Source: Fontibacillus panacisegetis
GTDB taxonomy: Bacteria; Bacillota; Bacilli; Paenibacillales; Paenibacillaceae
DNA length: 64,000 nt
Direction: 5' to 3'
NCBI RefSeq assembly: GCF_900102215.1
Contig: NZ_FNBG01000005.1
Span: 62,001-126,000 of the forward strand
Each line of letters starts with the position of its first letter. The stretch's first letter is position 1. A program made the translations under genes and the position numbers. Below the pieces are notes generated by a model. That model was not told the DNA's origin and did not search any database. It worked only from the letters and a program-made list of their open reading frames with translations. Of the stretch, positions 1 to 8,362 are shown piece after piece.

Positions 1-537
1 AAAAATCAGTTTTGGTACGAATTTGAAGCAGGGAAAAAGCTAGATGGTTCCAGAAGAAAGATCAGGAAAAAAGGGTTTCTAACAGAAAAGGAAGCAACTG
101 TAGCTATGACTAAAGCAATGAATGATTTCTTCGAGGGGACTTATGTTGAACCTTCTAAGATTAAATTTATTGATTATCTGAATGACACATGGCTTCCTGC
201 AAAAAAATCATTAAGTCAGCAAACAAGGGAAATGTATAACAGTTACATTAATCGTCATGTGAAAACTTCTTCATGTGGAAACATCGAACTAGGTAAACTC
301 AATCCAACGCACATGCAAAAACTAATTGTTGAACTAAGAGAAAAAGGACTCGCAGAAAATACTGTAAAGAAAATTTATAGTATCGTCAATACTGCCTTGA
401 ACAATGCTACGTACCAACTGAGACTTATCAAAGAGAATCCAGCATTATATGTGATTGATAAACCTCAAAATGTAAAAACTGAAATTTTAGTTTGGGATGC
501 TGAGGAATCAAGAAAGTTTGTGAAGGAATCTGAATGA
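1..537 (+). pseudogene. Tyrosine-type phage integrase, N-terminal fragment
   Basis: Frame 1 is open from the left edge, so the 5' end lies outside the window. The first ~35 residues (FWYEFEAGKKLDGSRRK, then LTEKEA) look like the arm-type DNA-binding domain of Tn916/phage integrases. Residues after ~55 (YLNDTWLPAKKSLSQQTREM onward) look like the SAM-like core-binding domain. The frame stops at 535-537, just after VWDAEESRKFVKESE, where family members enter the catalytic domain. The catalytic R...HxxR...Y residues are absent and no continuation is seen downstream in any frame. This is inferred to be the scar of a lost or rearranged integrative element. It cannot catalyse recombination. Confidence 0.8.
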
Positions 538-920
538 TACATTGATATAATCCATTCAGGTCTTGTCTTCTCATCACTTATTGGACGTGACAAATAAATT
601 TACCTTGTTTTAAATGGTCATGATATGGTCTTTTATCAAAGTTAATGGCAGTTTCCTGCTGCATACTAGGAAGCAAAAGTATTCTTAATTCGACAAATTA
701 CGATATATTTTCGATGGTATATCTGATAAAATAGCACTAATTTATAAGAATAGATAAATACATAGGGATAATAGAAAAAAGTGCGATTCTTTTTAAAAAT
801 TTTCATAATTTTCAGAGTATTCACCAAAATGCCGAGCATGTCATTAGGCAATGAAAAACTTGATAAACAACCGCTAAACAAGGTGCGAACGCACTTGCTT
901 ACGATTGGAGAGTTACAGAA
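538..920. other. AT-rich gap with no supported gene
   Basis: This stretch follows the broken integrase. A 71-codon reading frame on the minus strand (666-881) is rich in Phe, Tyr, Ile and Lys, as expected from AT-rich non-coding DNA. It has no recognisable domain and is not called as a gene. No RNA gene or att-like repeat was recognised. Confidence 0.5.
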
Positions 921-1265
921 TTGAAAAAGTGGATTTATGTAGTGCTTGCTGTTGCACTGGCTTTACGTGTTTATTACATCGTCACCACTACATTCCCACC
1001 GCTGGTTGGAGATGCGTTTGGTTACGACAAGATGGCTAAGCAGTTTCTTGAAACCGGTGTGCTCGGATACCTGGAATCAACAGCAAATTCTTTTGTTATG
1101 CCGGGTTTTCCTGTACTGCTATCCATGGTATACCTTGTATTTGGTACGAACTTGATCTGGTTTCAGCTTTTGCAAGTTATTTTCAGTGTCAGCACGATAG
1201 CTGTCATAAGGAGTTACCTTTACCGTTCATCAAGTGGATGTGAAGAAATACAAGTAGAGGTTTAG
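921..1265 (+). pseudogene. Truncated GT-C (ArnT/PMT-like) membrane glycosyltransferase
   Basis: A TTG start at 921 is preceded by GGAG at 907. The 114 residues open with a transmembrane segment, then a luminal loop GDAFGYDKMAKQFLETGVLGY that resembles the first extracytoplasmic loop of dolichyl-phosphate-mannose/ArnT-type GT-C transferases (acidic D with nearby Y), then a second membrane segment (MPGFPVLLSMVYLVFG). Such enzymes are normally over 400 residues with about ten membrane segments. Here the frame leaves family-like sequence after VIRSYLYRSS and stops at 1265. It is most likely a 3'-deleted gene. Family assignment rests on the loop pattern only. Confidence 0.5.
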
Positions 1266-1339
1266 GAGTGTTTTCACAAAATTCCTACCAATCAGCATGT
1301 AAAAAATACAGAAATTTCTGTCAACTAGTAGAGGTGTAT

Positions 1340-2767
1340 ATGAAGAGAATCTTGTTATCTATCCTATTGAGTCTATTTTTTGTCATCGTTTTTCCTATTG
1401 AAAGCAATGCAGCGGCCGATAACTCCAAAATCATTCTGGATGGCCAAGAGTTGATCCTTCCTGATAAAGTACAAGTAGCTAATGTCAACAAGAGTGTTAT
1501 GATTCCTATACGAGTTGTGGCAGAGAGCTTAAAGTTTAAGGTGGATTGGGATCAAAAATCCCGAAATGTCAAGATTCAACAGAATGCAAGAACGTTATCG
1601 TTAACAGTCGATCAAAAAGAAGCGTTAGTGGATAATAATATCGTTGAACTCAACAATACTCCTCTGATCATGAATAATACTGTAGTAGTTCCTATTCGTT
1701 TTGTGAGTGAACAAATGGGGCTTGAAGTAAGCTGGGACAATACGGATAAAATTGTGTATCTGACTAGAAAAAATAGTGAAGCTTCATCTGAAAATTCATC
1801 GACGGGTACTGTGCAAGATACTACGAGCTCTGTGAAACGTGTAAATGAAATCAATTTTTCGAGCAATCAATTGGTTATAGCTATGGATAGTTCAGTTACC
1901 CCGGTGATTTCTACATTAAATAATCCTGATCGTGTTGTAATCGATCTGCCTAATACTACTTTTGGTAATATGGCTCAATCAATAGATTCCAGTTCAAATG
2001 GTAAGCTTGATGTGAGTGCTTTTCCAGCTGTAGCTGATATTAGATATTCTTTGTTTAGTCGTGATCCCGATCAAGTCCGAATTGTTATTGAACTGGTAGA
2101 CGTTCCAGCTATAGGTTTTAGTTATGAAACCAGTGCTGACAAAATATTAGTTAATTTGAATGTAACGGGTGATGGAGCAGCCCCAGCTCCTCAAAATCCT
2201 GCATCTTATTCAGAAACTAAAGTCGTTGTTATAGATCCGGGGCACGGGGGAAAAGACCCTGGGACAACGGGTATTAATAACTATAAAGAGAAGGATTTTA
2301 CTCTAGCGGTCGCATTAAAGGTTCAAGCACTTTTGCTGCAAGAGCCTGAAATTGAAGTGATTATGACCCGAGAGACTGATGTTTATCCCACTCGACCTGA
2401 ACGTGTGCAATTGGCTAATCAATTAAATGCCAACGTATTTGTCTCAATTCATGGCAATAGTGTTCTCTCATCCCCGCAAACGACTGGAACAGAGACATTT
2501 TATTATCAGAGAAGCGATAGTAAAGAATTAGCTGATGTTATTCACAAACACTTAGTAGCAGCTATGGGCTTAAAAGACCGCGGAGTTAAGAACGGCAATT
2601 ATGAGGTAATTAGAGAAACAAAGATGGCTGCGGTTTTGTTGGAAGTAGGATTTTTGAGCAACATTTATGATGAAGAGATTATGCTGTCTGAAAGTGGGCA
2701 AAATGCGGCAGCGCAAGCGATAGTAGATGGAATCAAAGAATATTTGGGAGTAGTACAAGTCCCCTGA
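1340..2767 (+). CDS. Secreted N-acetylmuramoyl-L-alanine amidase with stalk and AMIN domains
   Basis: Zinc amidase predicted to cleave the N-acetylmuramoyl-L-alanine bond of peptidoglycan outside the cell. The frame opens at 1268, but ATG 1340 is chosen because it follows AGAGGTG and begins a clear signal peptide (MKRILLSILLSLFFVIVFP...SNAAA). Residues ~30-150 form a copper-amine-oxidase-N-like stalk with two IPIRVVAES/VPIRFVSEQ repeats. Residues ~165-275 are AMIN-like. Residues ~295-470 are Amidase_3, with metal and catalytic residues visible at H302 (DPGHGG), H371 (SIHGN) and E435 (LLEVGF). The length of 475 aa and full motif set suggest an active enzyme. It stands alone, between a broken gene and a terminator. 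Confidence 0.93.
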   Translation: MKRILLSILLSLFFVIVFPIESNAAADNSKIILDGQELILPDKVQVANVNKSVMIPIRVVAESLKFKVDWDQKSRNVKIQQNARTLSLTVDQKEALVDNNIVELNNTPLIMNNTVVVPIRFVSEQMGLEVSWDNTDKIVYLTRKNSEASSENSSTGTVQDTTSSVKRVNEINFSSNQLVIAMDSSVTPVISTLNNPDRVVIDLPNTTFGNMAQSIDSSSNGKLDVSAFPAVADIRYSLFSRDPDQVRIVIELVDVPAIGFSYETSADKILVNLNVTGDGAAPAPQNPASYSETKVVVIDPGHGGKDPGTTGINNYKEKDFTLAVALKVQALLLQEPEIEVIMTRETDVYPTRPERVQLANQLNANVFVSIHGNSVLSSPQTTGTETFYYQRSDSKELADVIHKHLVAAMGLKDRGVKNGNYEVIRETKMAAVLLEVGFLSNIYDEEIMLSESGQNAAAQAIVDGIKEYLGVVQVP

Positions 2768-2784
2768 GTCATTCAGGGGACTTG
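2756..2784 (+). terminator. Terminator-like hairpin after the amidase gene
   Basis: A perfect 12-bp stem (CAAGTCCCCTGA / TCAGGGGACTTG) with a 5-nt loop. Its left arm includes the TGA stop codon of the amidase gene. The downstream U-tract is poor (TTGCAT), so termination efficiency is uncertain. Confidence 0.6.
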
Positions 2785-3300
2785 TTGCATAAGTTGCTTT
2801 AGCCAATTTAAAGACGTGAGAAGGAGCTTTTGGAATCGCGGTTTACTACTCGAATGCGCCAATTACATACCATAGGGGCTGTCCCAAAATTAGGTTTACT
2901 GTCAAAACTAGAAATAGCGGTGCAAGGAAGACGATCCCTGCACCGCTTGATCCCGCCACATTCTATGACCGTATCTCATGTGTAATAGTGTCATAATGCG
3001 TAAATTCCTGAAATTCCTGCAAATGTGCAGGCTTTGGTCATGTAAAGTCTCCAAATGCCCTAAATTGCTGCAAATGTGCAGGCTTTCTCTAAGGATTCTC
3101 TTCAAACTAGTCTATTCTGAACCATATTCCTGCATTTTTGCACGCTTTTGTTCATCCTTTCATGGCTACTTTTAAAAAAGTGCATTTTTGCATTATTTTC
3201 CGGATATCTTGCCTTTCCACTGGCCTCATGTTAGGGAATGTTTTGCTGTATGCGGTTAAACATCGGGCTTTCTTTTTAATGGGATGAATCTGATGCTCTA
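2785..3300. repeat. Gene-free stretch with irregular TGCA palindrome repeats
   Basis: No supported gene. An 11/12 stem (2916-2947, AGCGGTGCA...TGCACCGCT) occurs first. Then come four related units at 3011-3035, 3062-3086, 3124-3149 and 3180-3199, each built around CTGCAaATgTGCAGGCTTT or the looser GTGCATTTTTGCATTAT. They lie about 50-60 bases apart. A similar unit forms the hairpin at 7318-7345. These look like dispersed palindromes rather than coding DNA. The stretch also has GGGGCTGTCCCAAAAT at 2875-2890, which resembles the ends of several IS families. Confidence 0.6.
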
Positions 3301-3328
3301 TTTCAATTTGTAAATATACAAATTGAAA
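3301..3328 (+). promoter_or_regulatory. Perfect 11-bp inverted repeat, candidate operator for the ABC operon
   Basis: TTTCAATTTGT and ACAAATTGAAA form a perfect 11-bp inverted repeat around AAATAT, about 120 bases before the substrate-binding protein gene. The symmetry and AT-rich arms suit a dimeric repressor site. No T-run follows, so a terminator is less likely. The cognate regulator is not in the window. Confidence 0.5.
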
Positions 3329-3446
3329 CAATTAGTGTAAAATTGCATCACTATGATTTACAATTTATTTGCAAGGAGATTACGCACTGGATTGTGAATT
3401 AATGCGCAAAATGGTTTTTACAACAGGAGATGGAGGATTAACGTTC

Positions 3447-4457
3447 ATGAAAACAAAAAAAGCATCATCAAGAATTTTTACACTTATTGTATTATTGGCA
3501 TTGATTAGTGTGGTGGGAACGGCATGTGGTTCAAGTGGTAACTCTGCTAAAAACACAGGTGCAGTATCTGAAGGTTCGAATGATAAAACAGTGGCAGCCA
3601 AAGAAATAGGAGAGCTTAACCTGGGTCTATTGACGTCAATTGACGCGATACCTTTTATAATAGCGCATGAGCAGGGGTTTGATGAGAAGCACGGGGTTAA
3701 ATTGAACATTGAGTCGTTCAAAAGCGCGAAGGATCGTGACGTGGCATTTCATGCAGGCAAGATTGACGGAATCAGCGCTGATTTAATCGCTTTGGCGATC
3801 TATAATGAAGCTGGTTTGGATGTAAAGGCGACCAGTACGACGTTCGGTGAATTTGATTTGTTAACAGGTAATGCTGACATTATGGAAGTGAAGGATTTAC
3901 AAGGAAAAACCGTTATTCTGTCTAAAAACACTTCTACGGAATATACAGTAGCTATGATGCTGAAACAAGCTGGTTTGAGTGAAAAGGATATTACTGTAAC
4001 AGAGGTGCCGCAAATTCCAACGAGATTGGAGCTGCTCAAGAGCAACAAGTCTGATGCAGCTATTTTACCGGAGCCATTTGTAACGATGGGACAAGCGTCA
4101 GGACTACGCGTATTAAGCTCTACTATACAGGCGGGTGTGAATCCGTTTATTTTGGCGTTTCCACAGGAAGTTATCAGTCAGAAATCTCAAGAAATTGCTG
4201 CCATGTATGCAGCGTACGATGAAGCAGTAGCTTATATGAAGTCTCATGATCAATCAGACATTATTGACTTGATCATTGAAGAGGTGGGCTATCCGGAAGA
4301 AATGAAAAATGAGATTAAGATTCCTGAATACGTACCTGCTTATCAAGTGGATGGAGAACAAGTAAAGGCTGCATTTGAATGGGCGAAAGAAAAAGGCTTG
4401 CTAAGTAAAGATATTTCACCAGAAGAAGTGATATCAGATGTCGTATTTAAGAAATAG
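3447..4457 (+). CDS. ABC transporter substrate-binding lipoprotein (NitT/TauT-like)
   Basis: Predicted lipid-anchored receptor of an importer. ATG 3447 follows GATGGAGG and begins a lipoprotein signal with lipobox VGTAC (C27), so it is preferred over the upstream in-frame ATG at 3369. The mature part (LNLGLLTSIDAIPFIIAHEQ, later LQGKTVILSKNTSTEYTVAM and AAILPEPFVTM) follows the two-lobed NMT1/SsuA/ThiY pattern for taurine, nitrate, sulfonate or thiamine-precursor binding proteins. It is the first gene of a three-gene operon; its end overlaps the ATPase gene by 20 bases. The ligand cannot be told from the sequence. No TPP-type leader is visible upstream. Confidence 0.85.
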   Translation: MKTKKASSRIFTLIVLLALISVVGTACGSSGNSAKNTGAVSEGSNDKTVAAKEIGELNLGLLTSIDAIPFIIAHEQGFDEKHGVKLNIESFKSAKDRDVAFHAGKIDGISADLIALAIYNEAGLDVKATSTTFGEFDLLTGNADIMEVKDLQGKTVILSKNTSTEYTVAMMLKQAGLSEKDITVTEVPQIPTRLELLKSNKSDAAILPEPFVTMGQASGLRVLSSTIQAGVNPFILAFPQEVISQKSQEIAAMYAAYDEAVAYMKSHDQSDIIDLIIEEVGYPEEMKNEIKIPEYVPAYQVDGEQVKAAFEWAKEKGLLSKDISPEEVISDVVFKK

Positions 4458-5214
4458 AGGACTCGATATTCGGAATCTAACCGTTGAGTATCAAGGGGGA
4501 CAGGCGGCGTTAAAATCTGTTGATCTATTTTTGCCAGAACACAGTATTTACACCATACTAGGTCCTTCTGGATGCGGTAAATCAACGCTTTTACGTTCTA
4601 TTGCAGGATTAGTAAAGACATACCACGGTGAGATCAGTTATAACGGCAAAGCTTTACCTGAACAGGATCAGGTATTGATCGGGCTCGTACCACAAAATTA
4701 CGGGCTCCTCCCATGGAAGACGGTTCAATCTAATATCAGGACGGCGATGAGGATTAGCAATTCCGGCACGTTAACCAAACAGCAGCAGGAGCAGCGGATA
4801 ACGAATTGGCTTGAATCCATGGGGATTGCTGATTTAGCCCATCGATATCCTTTGTCTCTTAGCGGAGGGCAGCAGCAGAGGGTGGCGATTGCCAGAGCTT
4901 TTGCTATATCACCGCAAATTATGCTGTTGGATGAGCCTTTTTCAGCATTGGATGCTATTACACGTGAAGAGATTCAGCGGATTTTTTTGGGAAACTGGAA
5001 TTCACTCCCGACCACTACGTTGTTTGTGACGCATGACGTGGAGGAAGCCATTTTACTTGGAGAGAAAATCATCATGATGACCTCGAATAAAGAAGACCCC
5101 CTTATCGTAATGGACAATCCTTTATTTTCGATAAAGCCGGAGGAAAAGCGGGATAGCGAACAGTTCTTTCAATTGAGTAAAGAAATCAGAAAGGTAATGC
5201 AAGAGAAATGGTGA
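4438..5214 (+). CDS. ABC transporter ATP-binding protein (NitT/TauT-like)
   Basis: Cytoplasmic ATPase that energises the importer. It shows Walker A (GPSGCGKST, ~40-48), a Q-loop (VPQNYGLLPW), the signature LSGGQQQRVAIARA, Walker B (IMLLDEPFSALD) and the switch histidine (FVTHDVEEA), all intact at 258 aa. The start at ATG 4438 lies inside the end of the substrate-binding protein gene, and the stop overlaps the permease start, so translation is probably coupled. The Shine-Dalgarno before 4438 is weak. The closest general family is SsuB/TauB/ThiZ; the substrate is unknown. Confidence 0.9.
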   Translation: MSYLRNRGLDIRNLTVEYQGGQAALKSVDLFLPEHSIYTILGPSGCGKSTLLRSIAGLVKTYHGEISYNGKALPEQDQVLIGLVPQNYGLLPWKTVQSNIRTAMRISNSGTLTKQQQEQRITNWLESMGIADLAHRYPLSLSGGQQQRVAIARAFAISPQIMLLDEPFSALDAITREEIQRIFLGNWNSLPTTTLFVTHDVEEAILLGEKIIMMTSNKEDPLIVMDNPLFSIKPEEKRDSEQFFQLSKEIRKVMQEKW

Positions 5215-5966
5215 CAAAAAAACGGTTTTCTCATCTGATCAGACTTATTGGTGTTCTTTTAGGTATGAATTTGATTTGGTATTTGCTCTATCTCTTGATT
5301 GATCATACCATTCTTCCGAGTCCGCTTGATGTGTATGTCTCGCTATTTCATTTAGAGGGTCAAGAGGTAGCAACGCATATAGGCTACAGCTTGTCTCGTG
5401 TATTCGTAGGGGTCATTTTGGCGCTAATTATCGGAATGCTGATAGGCATATTAATGGGTTGCTCTGCATTATGGAATAAGCTGCTTGACCCAGTAATTTA
5501 CTTAACCTATCCAATTCCTAAAATTGCTTTATTGCCGGTTGTTATGCTGTTCTTTGGGCTTGGAGAGTCATCTAAAATACTAATGGTCATGCTGATTCTA
5601 GTGTTTCAGATTATTATATCTGTGCGGGATGGGGTAAAAGCAATTCCTCAAAACACCTACGATGTATTAAGCAGCATTGGGGCAGGAAGAGTACAGAAGT
5701 TTTGGCACGTTACCTTACCTGGTGCGTTGTCCGTGATTCTAAGTACGATTCGGATTTCGTTAGGTACGGCACTATCGGTCTTATTCTTTACTGAAATATA
5801 CGGAACGGAATATGGAATGGGATATTTTATTATGGATGCCTGGTTAAGAATGGACTACAAAGAGATGTATGCAGGTATACTTTTGTTTAGCTTGGTTGGC
5901 TTTGTGTTGTTCCTGCTTGTAGATTTATGTGAGCATAAATTTATGAAATGGCGTAAGTCTGTTTAA
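5208..5966 (+). CDS. ABC transporter permease (NitT/TauT-like)
   Basis: Inner-membrane channel subunit of the same importer. It has 252 aa with about six hydrophobic segments, a BPD_transp_1 core at ~60-240, and an EAA-like loop around GAGRVQKFWHVTLPGALSVI that would dock on the ATPase. ATG 5208 overlaps the ATPase stop by 7 bases (ATGGTGA). Only one permease gene is present, so it probably works as a homodimer. Length and order (receptor, ATPase, permease) are typical for the family. Confidence 0.9.
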   Translation: MVTKKRFSHLIRLIGVLLGMNLIWYLLYLLIDHTILPSPLDVYVSLFHLEGQEVATHIGYSLSRVFVGVILALIIGMLIGILMGCSALWNKLLDPVIYLTYPIPKIALLPVVMLFFGLGESSKILMVMLILVFQIIISVRDGVKAIPQNTYDVLSSIGAGRVQKFWHVTLPGALSVILSTIRISLGTALSVLFFTEIYGTEYGMGYFIMDAWLRMDYKEMYAGILLFSLVGFVLFLLVDLCEHKFMKWRKSV

Positions 5967-6029
5967 AAAGAGAGCATAAGGCGCAGAATGTGATTAAAGC
6001 GGAGAAAAGCCAGAAAGGAATGGATCCGA

Positions 6030-6278
6030 GTGAATCACCGACTGAGCCAATACAATGATCATGAACCTAGTGATAACAAGTATCCACGATTTGGGTGCAG
6101 AACAGCAAGCTTGGTCATTAGTTTGACTACTATTTTTACTGTATGTATAAGTGGTTGCAGTTTATCAGCTGACAAGGCGACAATGGATCGGCAGGCCAAG
6201 GCTCCTTGGTGGTCAGGTTCATCCATTTCTGATGAAGTGTATCCTTCTGCAGTGCAGAAAGAAGTTTATTCTGAGTAA
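6030..6278 (+). CDS. Small putative lipoprotein of unknown function
   Basis: GTG 6030 with AAAGGAA upstream gives 82 residues. A polar N-terminal stretch of ~25 residues precedes a hydrophobic segment ending in lipobox ISGC (C43), followed by a short acidic/polar tail. It lies 63 bases after the permease gene in the same direction and may be the fourth gene of that operon. No family is recognised. The long region before the hydrophobic core is unusual for a lipoprotein signal, so the start or the gene itself is uncertain. Confidence 0.5.
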   Translation: MNHRLSQYNDHEPSDNKYPRFGCRTASLVISLTTIFTVCISGCSLSADKATMDRQAKAPWWSGSSISDEVYPSAVQKEVYSE

Positions 6279-6298
6279 CGCTTAACCTCAGTTGTCTC

Positions 6299-6409
6299 TT
6301 AATCCTCGTCCCAGTTTTTGGAGTATCCCTTTTTAATGGCAAAAAATACAGGTACGATGATCAGCACTGCGATGATTATAGCGGCAACGATGGTGACACC
6401 TAGAAGCAT
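6299..6409 (-). CDS. 36-aa single-pass membrane peptide
   Basis: On the minus strand, ATG 6407-6409 preceded by GGAGG opens a 36-residue frame: hydrophobic stretch LLGVTIVAAIIIAVLIIVPV, then FFAIKKGYSKNWDED and TAA. The pattern is that of a single-pass small membrane protein with a charged cytoplasmic tail. The same frame is also open from ATG 6458-6460, which would give 53 aa (MFFLYSWGIILNGGIPPM at the front), but no ribosome site precedes that codon. Function is unknown. It converges on the small lipoprotein gene. Confidence 0.6.
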   Translation of the reverse strand: MLLGVTIVAAIIIAVLIIVPVFFAIKKGYSKNWDED

Positions 6410-6535
6410 AGGTGGAATCCCTCCGTTCAAAATGATACCCCAACTATACAGGAAAAACATTATTTTGTATAATGTTCCGGTTTAGTATAATAAAATAGTG
6501 TCGCGAGATGAAGTCAACTTGGGGAGGAATTTGAT

Positions 6536-6988
6536 GTGGCTGCAGTAATTGTACGCGTTCAAACACAGAATCAGCTTGAGGAATGCCTGAATATTCGTAA
6601 GGAAGTTTTTGTAGAGGAACAGCAGGTTCCGTTGGAGCTTGAAATAGATGAATACGACAGAATTGGACCGGACGTGCACCATGTGTTAGTAGATGTAGGG
6701 GATGAGTATGCTGCTACAGGACGTATGATCTATTATCATGACAATGCGGCAAAAATGCAGCGTATTGCTGTTCGCAAGTCCTATCGCTCTCACGGGATCG
6801 GTAAAATTTTGCTGATTGCGATGGAAGAGCTTGCAAGAGAGCTCGGACTTACCGAATCGGTGCTTGATGCACAATGTCAGGCGGAGCCTTTTTACCGTAA
6901 ATTAGGCTATGAGACGATTTCCACGGAACCTTTTGATGACGCCGGGATTCCGCATGTCCGTATGGTGAAATCGCTAAGAAATGTTTAA
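6536..6988 (+). CDS. yjcF: GNAT family N-acetyltransferase (YjcF-like)
   Basis: Predicted acetyl-CoA-dependent acetyltransferase of 150 aa with unknown acceptor. GTG 6536 follows GGGGAGGAA at good spacing; the overlapping ATG 6534 is out of frame. The start (VIVRVQTQNQLEECLNIRKEVFVEEQQVPLE) matches the YjcF/ElaA branch. Motif A with the acetyl-CoA pyrophosphate loop is seen as RIAVRKSYRSHGIGKILL, and motif B as LDAQCQAEPFYRKLGYET. Monocistronic; TATAAT-like boxes lie at 6467 and 6488. Confidence 0.85.
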   Translation: MAAVIVRVQTQNQLEECLNIRKEVFVEEQQVPLELEIDEYDRIGPDVHHVLVDVGDEYAATGRMIYYHDNAAKMQRIAVRKSYRSHGIGKILLIAMEELARELGLTESVLDAQCQAEPFYRKLGYETISTEPFDDAGIPHVRMVKSLRNV

Positions 6989-7054
6989 ATCATAGTTTGC
7001 AATTTGTGGGGCATGCTATACATATCGCTAACGTAGAGGAGATGTTGATAGCAT

Positions 7055-7294
7055 ATGAAGCCTGACACAAGAGAAAGATTTATCGCTGTCCAAAAAAATG
7101 GAGATGGTAATTTGACTGCTTTCCAAACTTCCAGCGGACGTGTGCTTGATTATGAACAGGCTCTTGAGGAAGTGAATGCTGGCGCCATCGCTGGTGTCAA
7201 CCTATTTAAGGGCAGGGATGGAGAACTGCATATACGCGGTGATGCGGATGGTGATCCTACTAATAATCTTGATGCGTTGCCTATTTTTGAGTAA
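7055..7294 (+). CDS. DUF3892 domain protein
   Basis: A 79-aa protein from ATG 7055, preceded by GAGGAGATG. It fits the DUF3892 pattern: RFIAVQKNGDGNLTAFQTSSGRVLDY, a conserved ALEEVNAGAIAGVN segment, and a short GDADGDPTNNLDALP tail. Members are small soluble proteins with no assigned function. It is followed by a palindromic terminator. Confidence 0.8.
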   Translation: MKPDTRERFIAVQKNGDGNLTAFQTSSGRVLDYEQALEEVNAGAIAGVNLFKGRDGELHIRGDADGDPTNNLDALPIFE

Positions 7295-7317
7295 AAGAAT
7301 TGGTTGATCAGAACAAC

Positions 7318-7345
7318 AAACAGCCTGCACATGTGCAGGCTGTTT
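7318..7345. terminator. Bidirectional terminator built from a TGCA palindrome
   Basis: AAACAGCCTGCA/CATG/TGCAGGCTGTTT is a near-perfect palindrome ending in T-rich DNA, between the converging DUF3892 and MBL genes. Its core matches the dispersed units at 3011-3086. Confidence 0.75.
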
Positions 7346-7434
7346 TGTGTGCAAGACATCAAAATAGGATCTACTTGTCCACTCGAATGCTCGTAATCAC
7401 CCGATCCAGGAAGAAACTCGATTTAATAACAGCC

Positions 7435-8169
7435 TTACAACGTATACATTTCATGCTGACGCAGAAACTTCATTTCTCCAGCTTTTTTAATGAAATCTTC
7501 CATATTGTCGTTATAATGCATCAACCAGATCATGCTGCGAATGTCTACGGGCAGAGAGAGCAGTTCATCCAGAGTTGTATGGACTTCGCCAGGACCTACC
7601 AATTGCACCTCGTGGAATATTTTGCGGCAATGTCTCTCATAGACCAGTTCCTTAAGTAAATCAGGCTGAAAAGTCATATCCGCGCTATAAAAAATTTCAT
7701 TGTTTAAATAAAGCGAATAGCTTGGCTTACCAGGAATATGAGAAGTCTGAATCATCTCAATTTGCAGGCTTGGAGAAATTTGATTTAACATTCCCTCCTT
7801 TAGTGCCCGAACCTCGAAAACATCCTCAAGTGAAGTGATGGTCTCCTGACTCATCCCACCCTTTAACGTATTTTCCCATAGCGGTGCTATTAATTTCTCA
7901 GAGATGTACAAGACAGGTTTACGACCAAACTCGTATTTCATGCGAAAGGCGAATTCTTCGAGTCCTCCAACATGATCAGCATGAATATGGGTAATGAGAA
8001 TCGCATCAATCTCTGTGAGTGATACACCGAGTTGATGTAGTGAGGTCGGAGCTGTAATACCGCAGTCAATTAACAAGGTGAAGTCATCTGTGTACAGCAG
8101 ACCGTTGTTATTGTAATATTTTTTGGCGAATGCACCGCCCGTTCCGAGCATTTGAAGGCGTAATGTCAT
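7435..8169 (-). CDS. MBL-fold metallohydrolase (RNase Z-like)
   Basis: Predicted zinc hydrolase of 244 aa. The metal-binding motif HIHADHVGG lies at residues 61-69, with further candidate ligands at the [10 protein letters not shown] aspartate and the C-terminal WLMHYND histidine. The ATG at 8167-8169 is preceded by GGGAGG. The family includes tRNase Z and phosphodiesterases; the flexible arm typical of tRNase Z is not obvious, so the substrate is open. It converges with the DUF3892 gene. Confidence 0.85.
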   Translation of the reverse strand: MTLRLQMLGTGGAFAKKYYNNNGLLYTDDFTLLIDCGITAPTSLHQLGVSLTEIDAILITHIHADHVGGLEEFAFRMKYEFGRKPVLYISEKLIAPLWENTLKGGMSQETITSLEDVFEVRALKEGMLNQISPSLQIEMIQTSHIPGKPSYSLYLNNEIFYSADMTFQPDLLKELVYERHCRKIFHEVQLVGPGEVHTTLDELLSLPVDIRSMIWLMHYNDNMEDFIKKAGEMKFLRQHEMYTL

Positions 8170-8362
8170 GGGTAAGGCCTCCCTAAATCAATATTATTTC
8201 CTACATTAATGTACATGATTTTTCGAACGTATGAAAGCTTGAAACCTGCCCGTGAAATAACAAGACAAATAAACTTGTCAACTTTTAATAAAAAACCGCA
8301 ACTTGGAGACTCTCGGAGAGTATACATTTACATCAACATGAATCTATTGGAGGGTCTTTGGA

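Noticed and set aside
666-881. 71-codon minus-strand frame in the left gap
   Set aside because: Composition typical of AT-rich non-coding DNA, no ribosome site or domain, between two broken genes.
3001-3199. Repeat units as a CRISPR array
   Set aside because: Only four imperfect units, of varied length and spacing, that are themselves palindromic, with no cas genes. A dispersed palindrome family fits better.
3300-3446. TPP riboswitch before the ABC operon
   Set aside because: No CTGAGA...ACCTGA-type core; only the inverted repeat is visible. The substrate could still be a thiamine precursor, but the sequence does not show it.
7300-7659. 119-codon plus-strand frame overlapping the MBL gene
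   Set aside because: It lies antisense to the conserved MBL gene and starts within the terminator palindrome; composition follows from the other strand.
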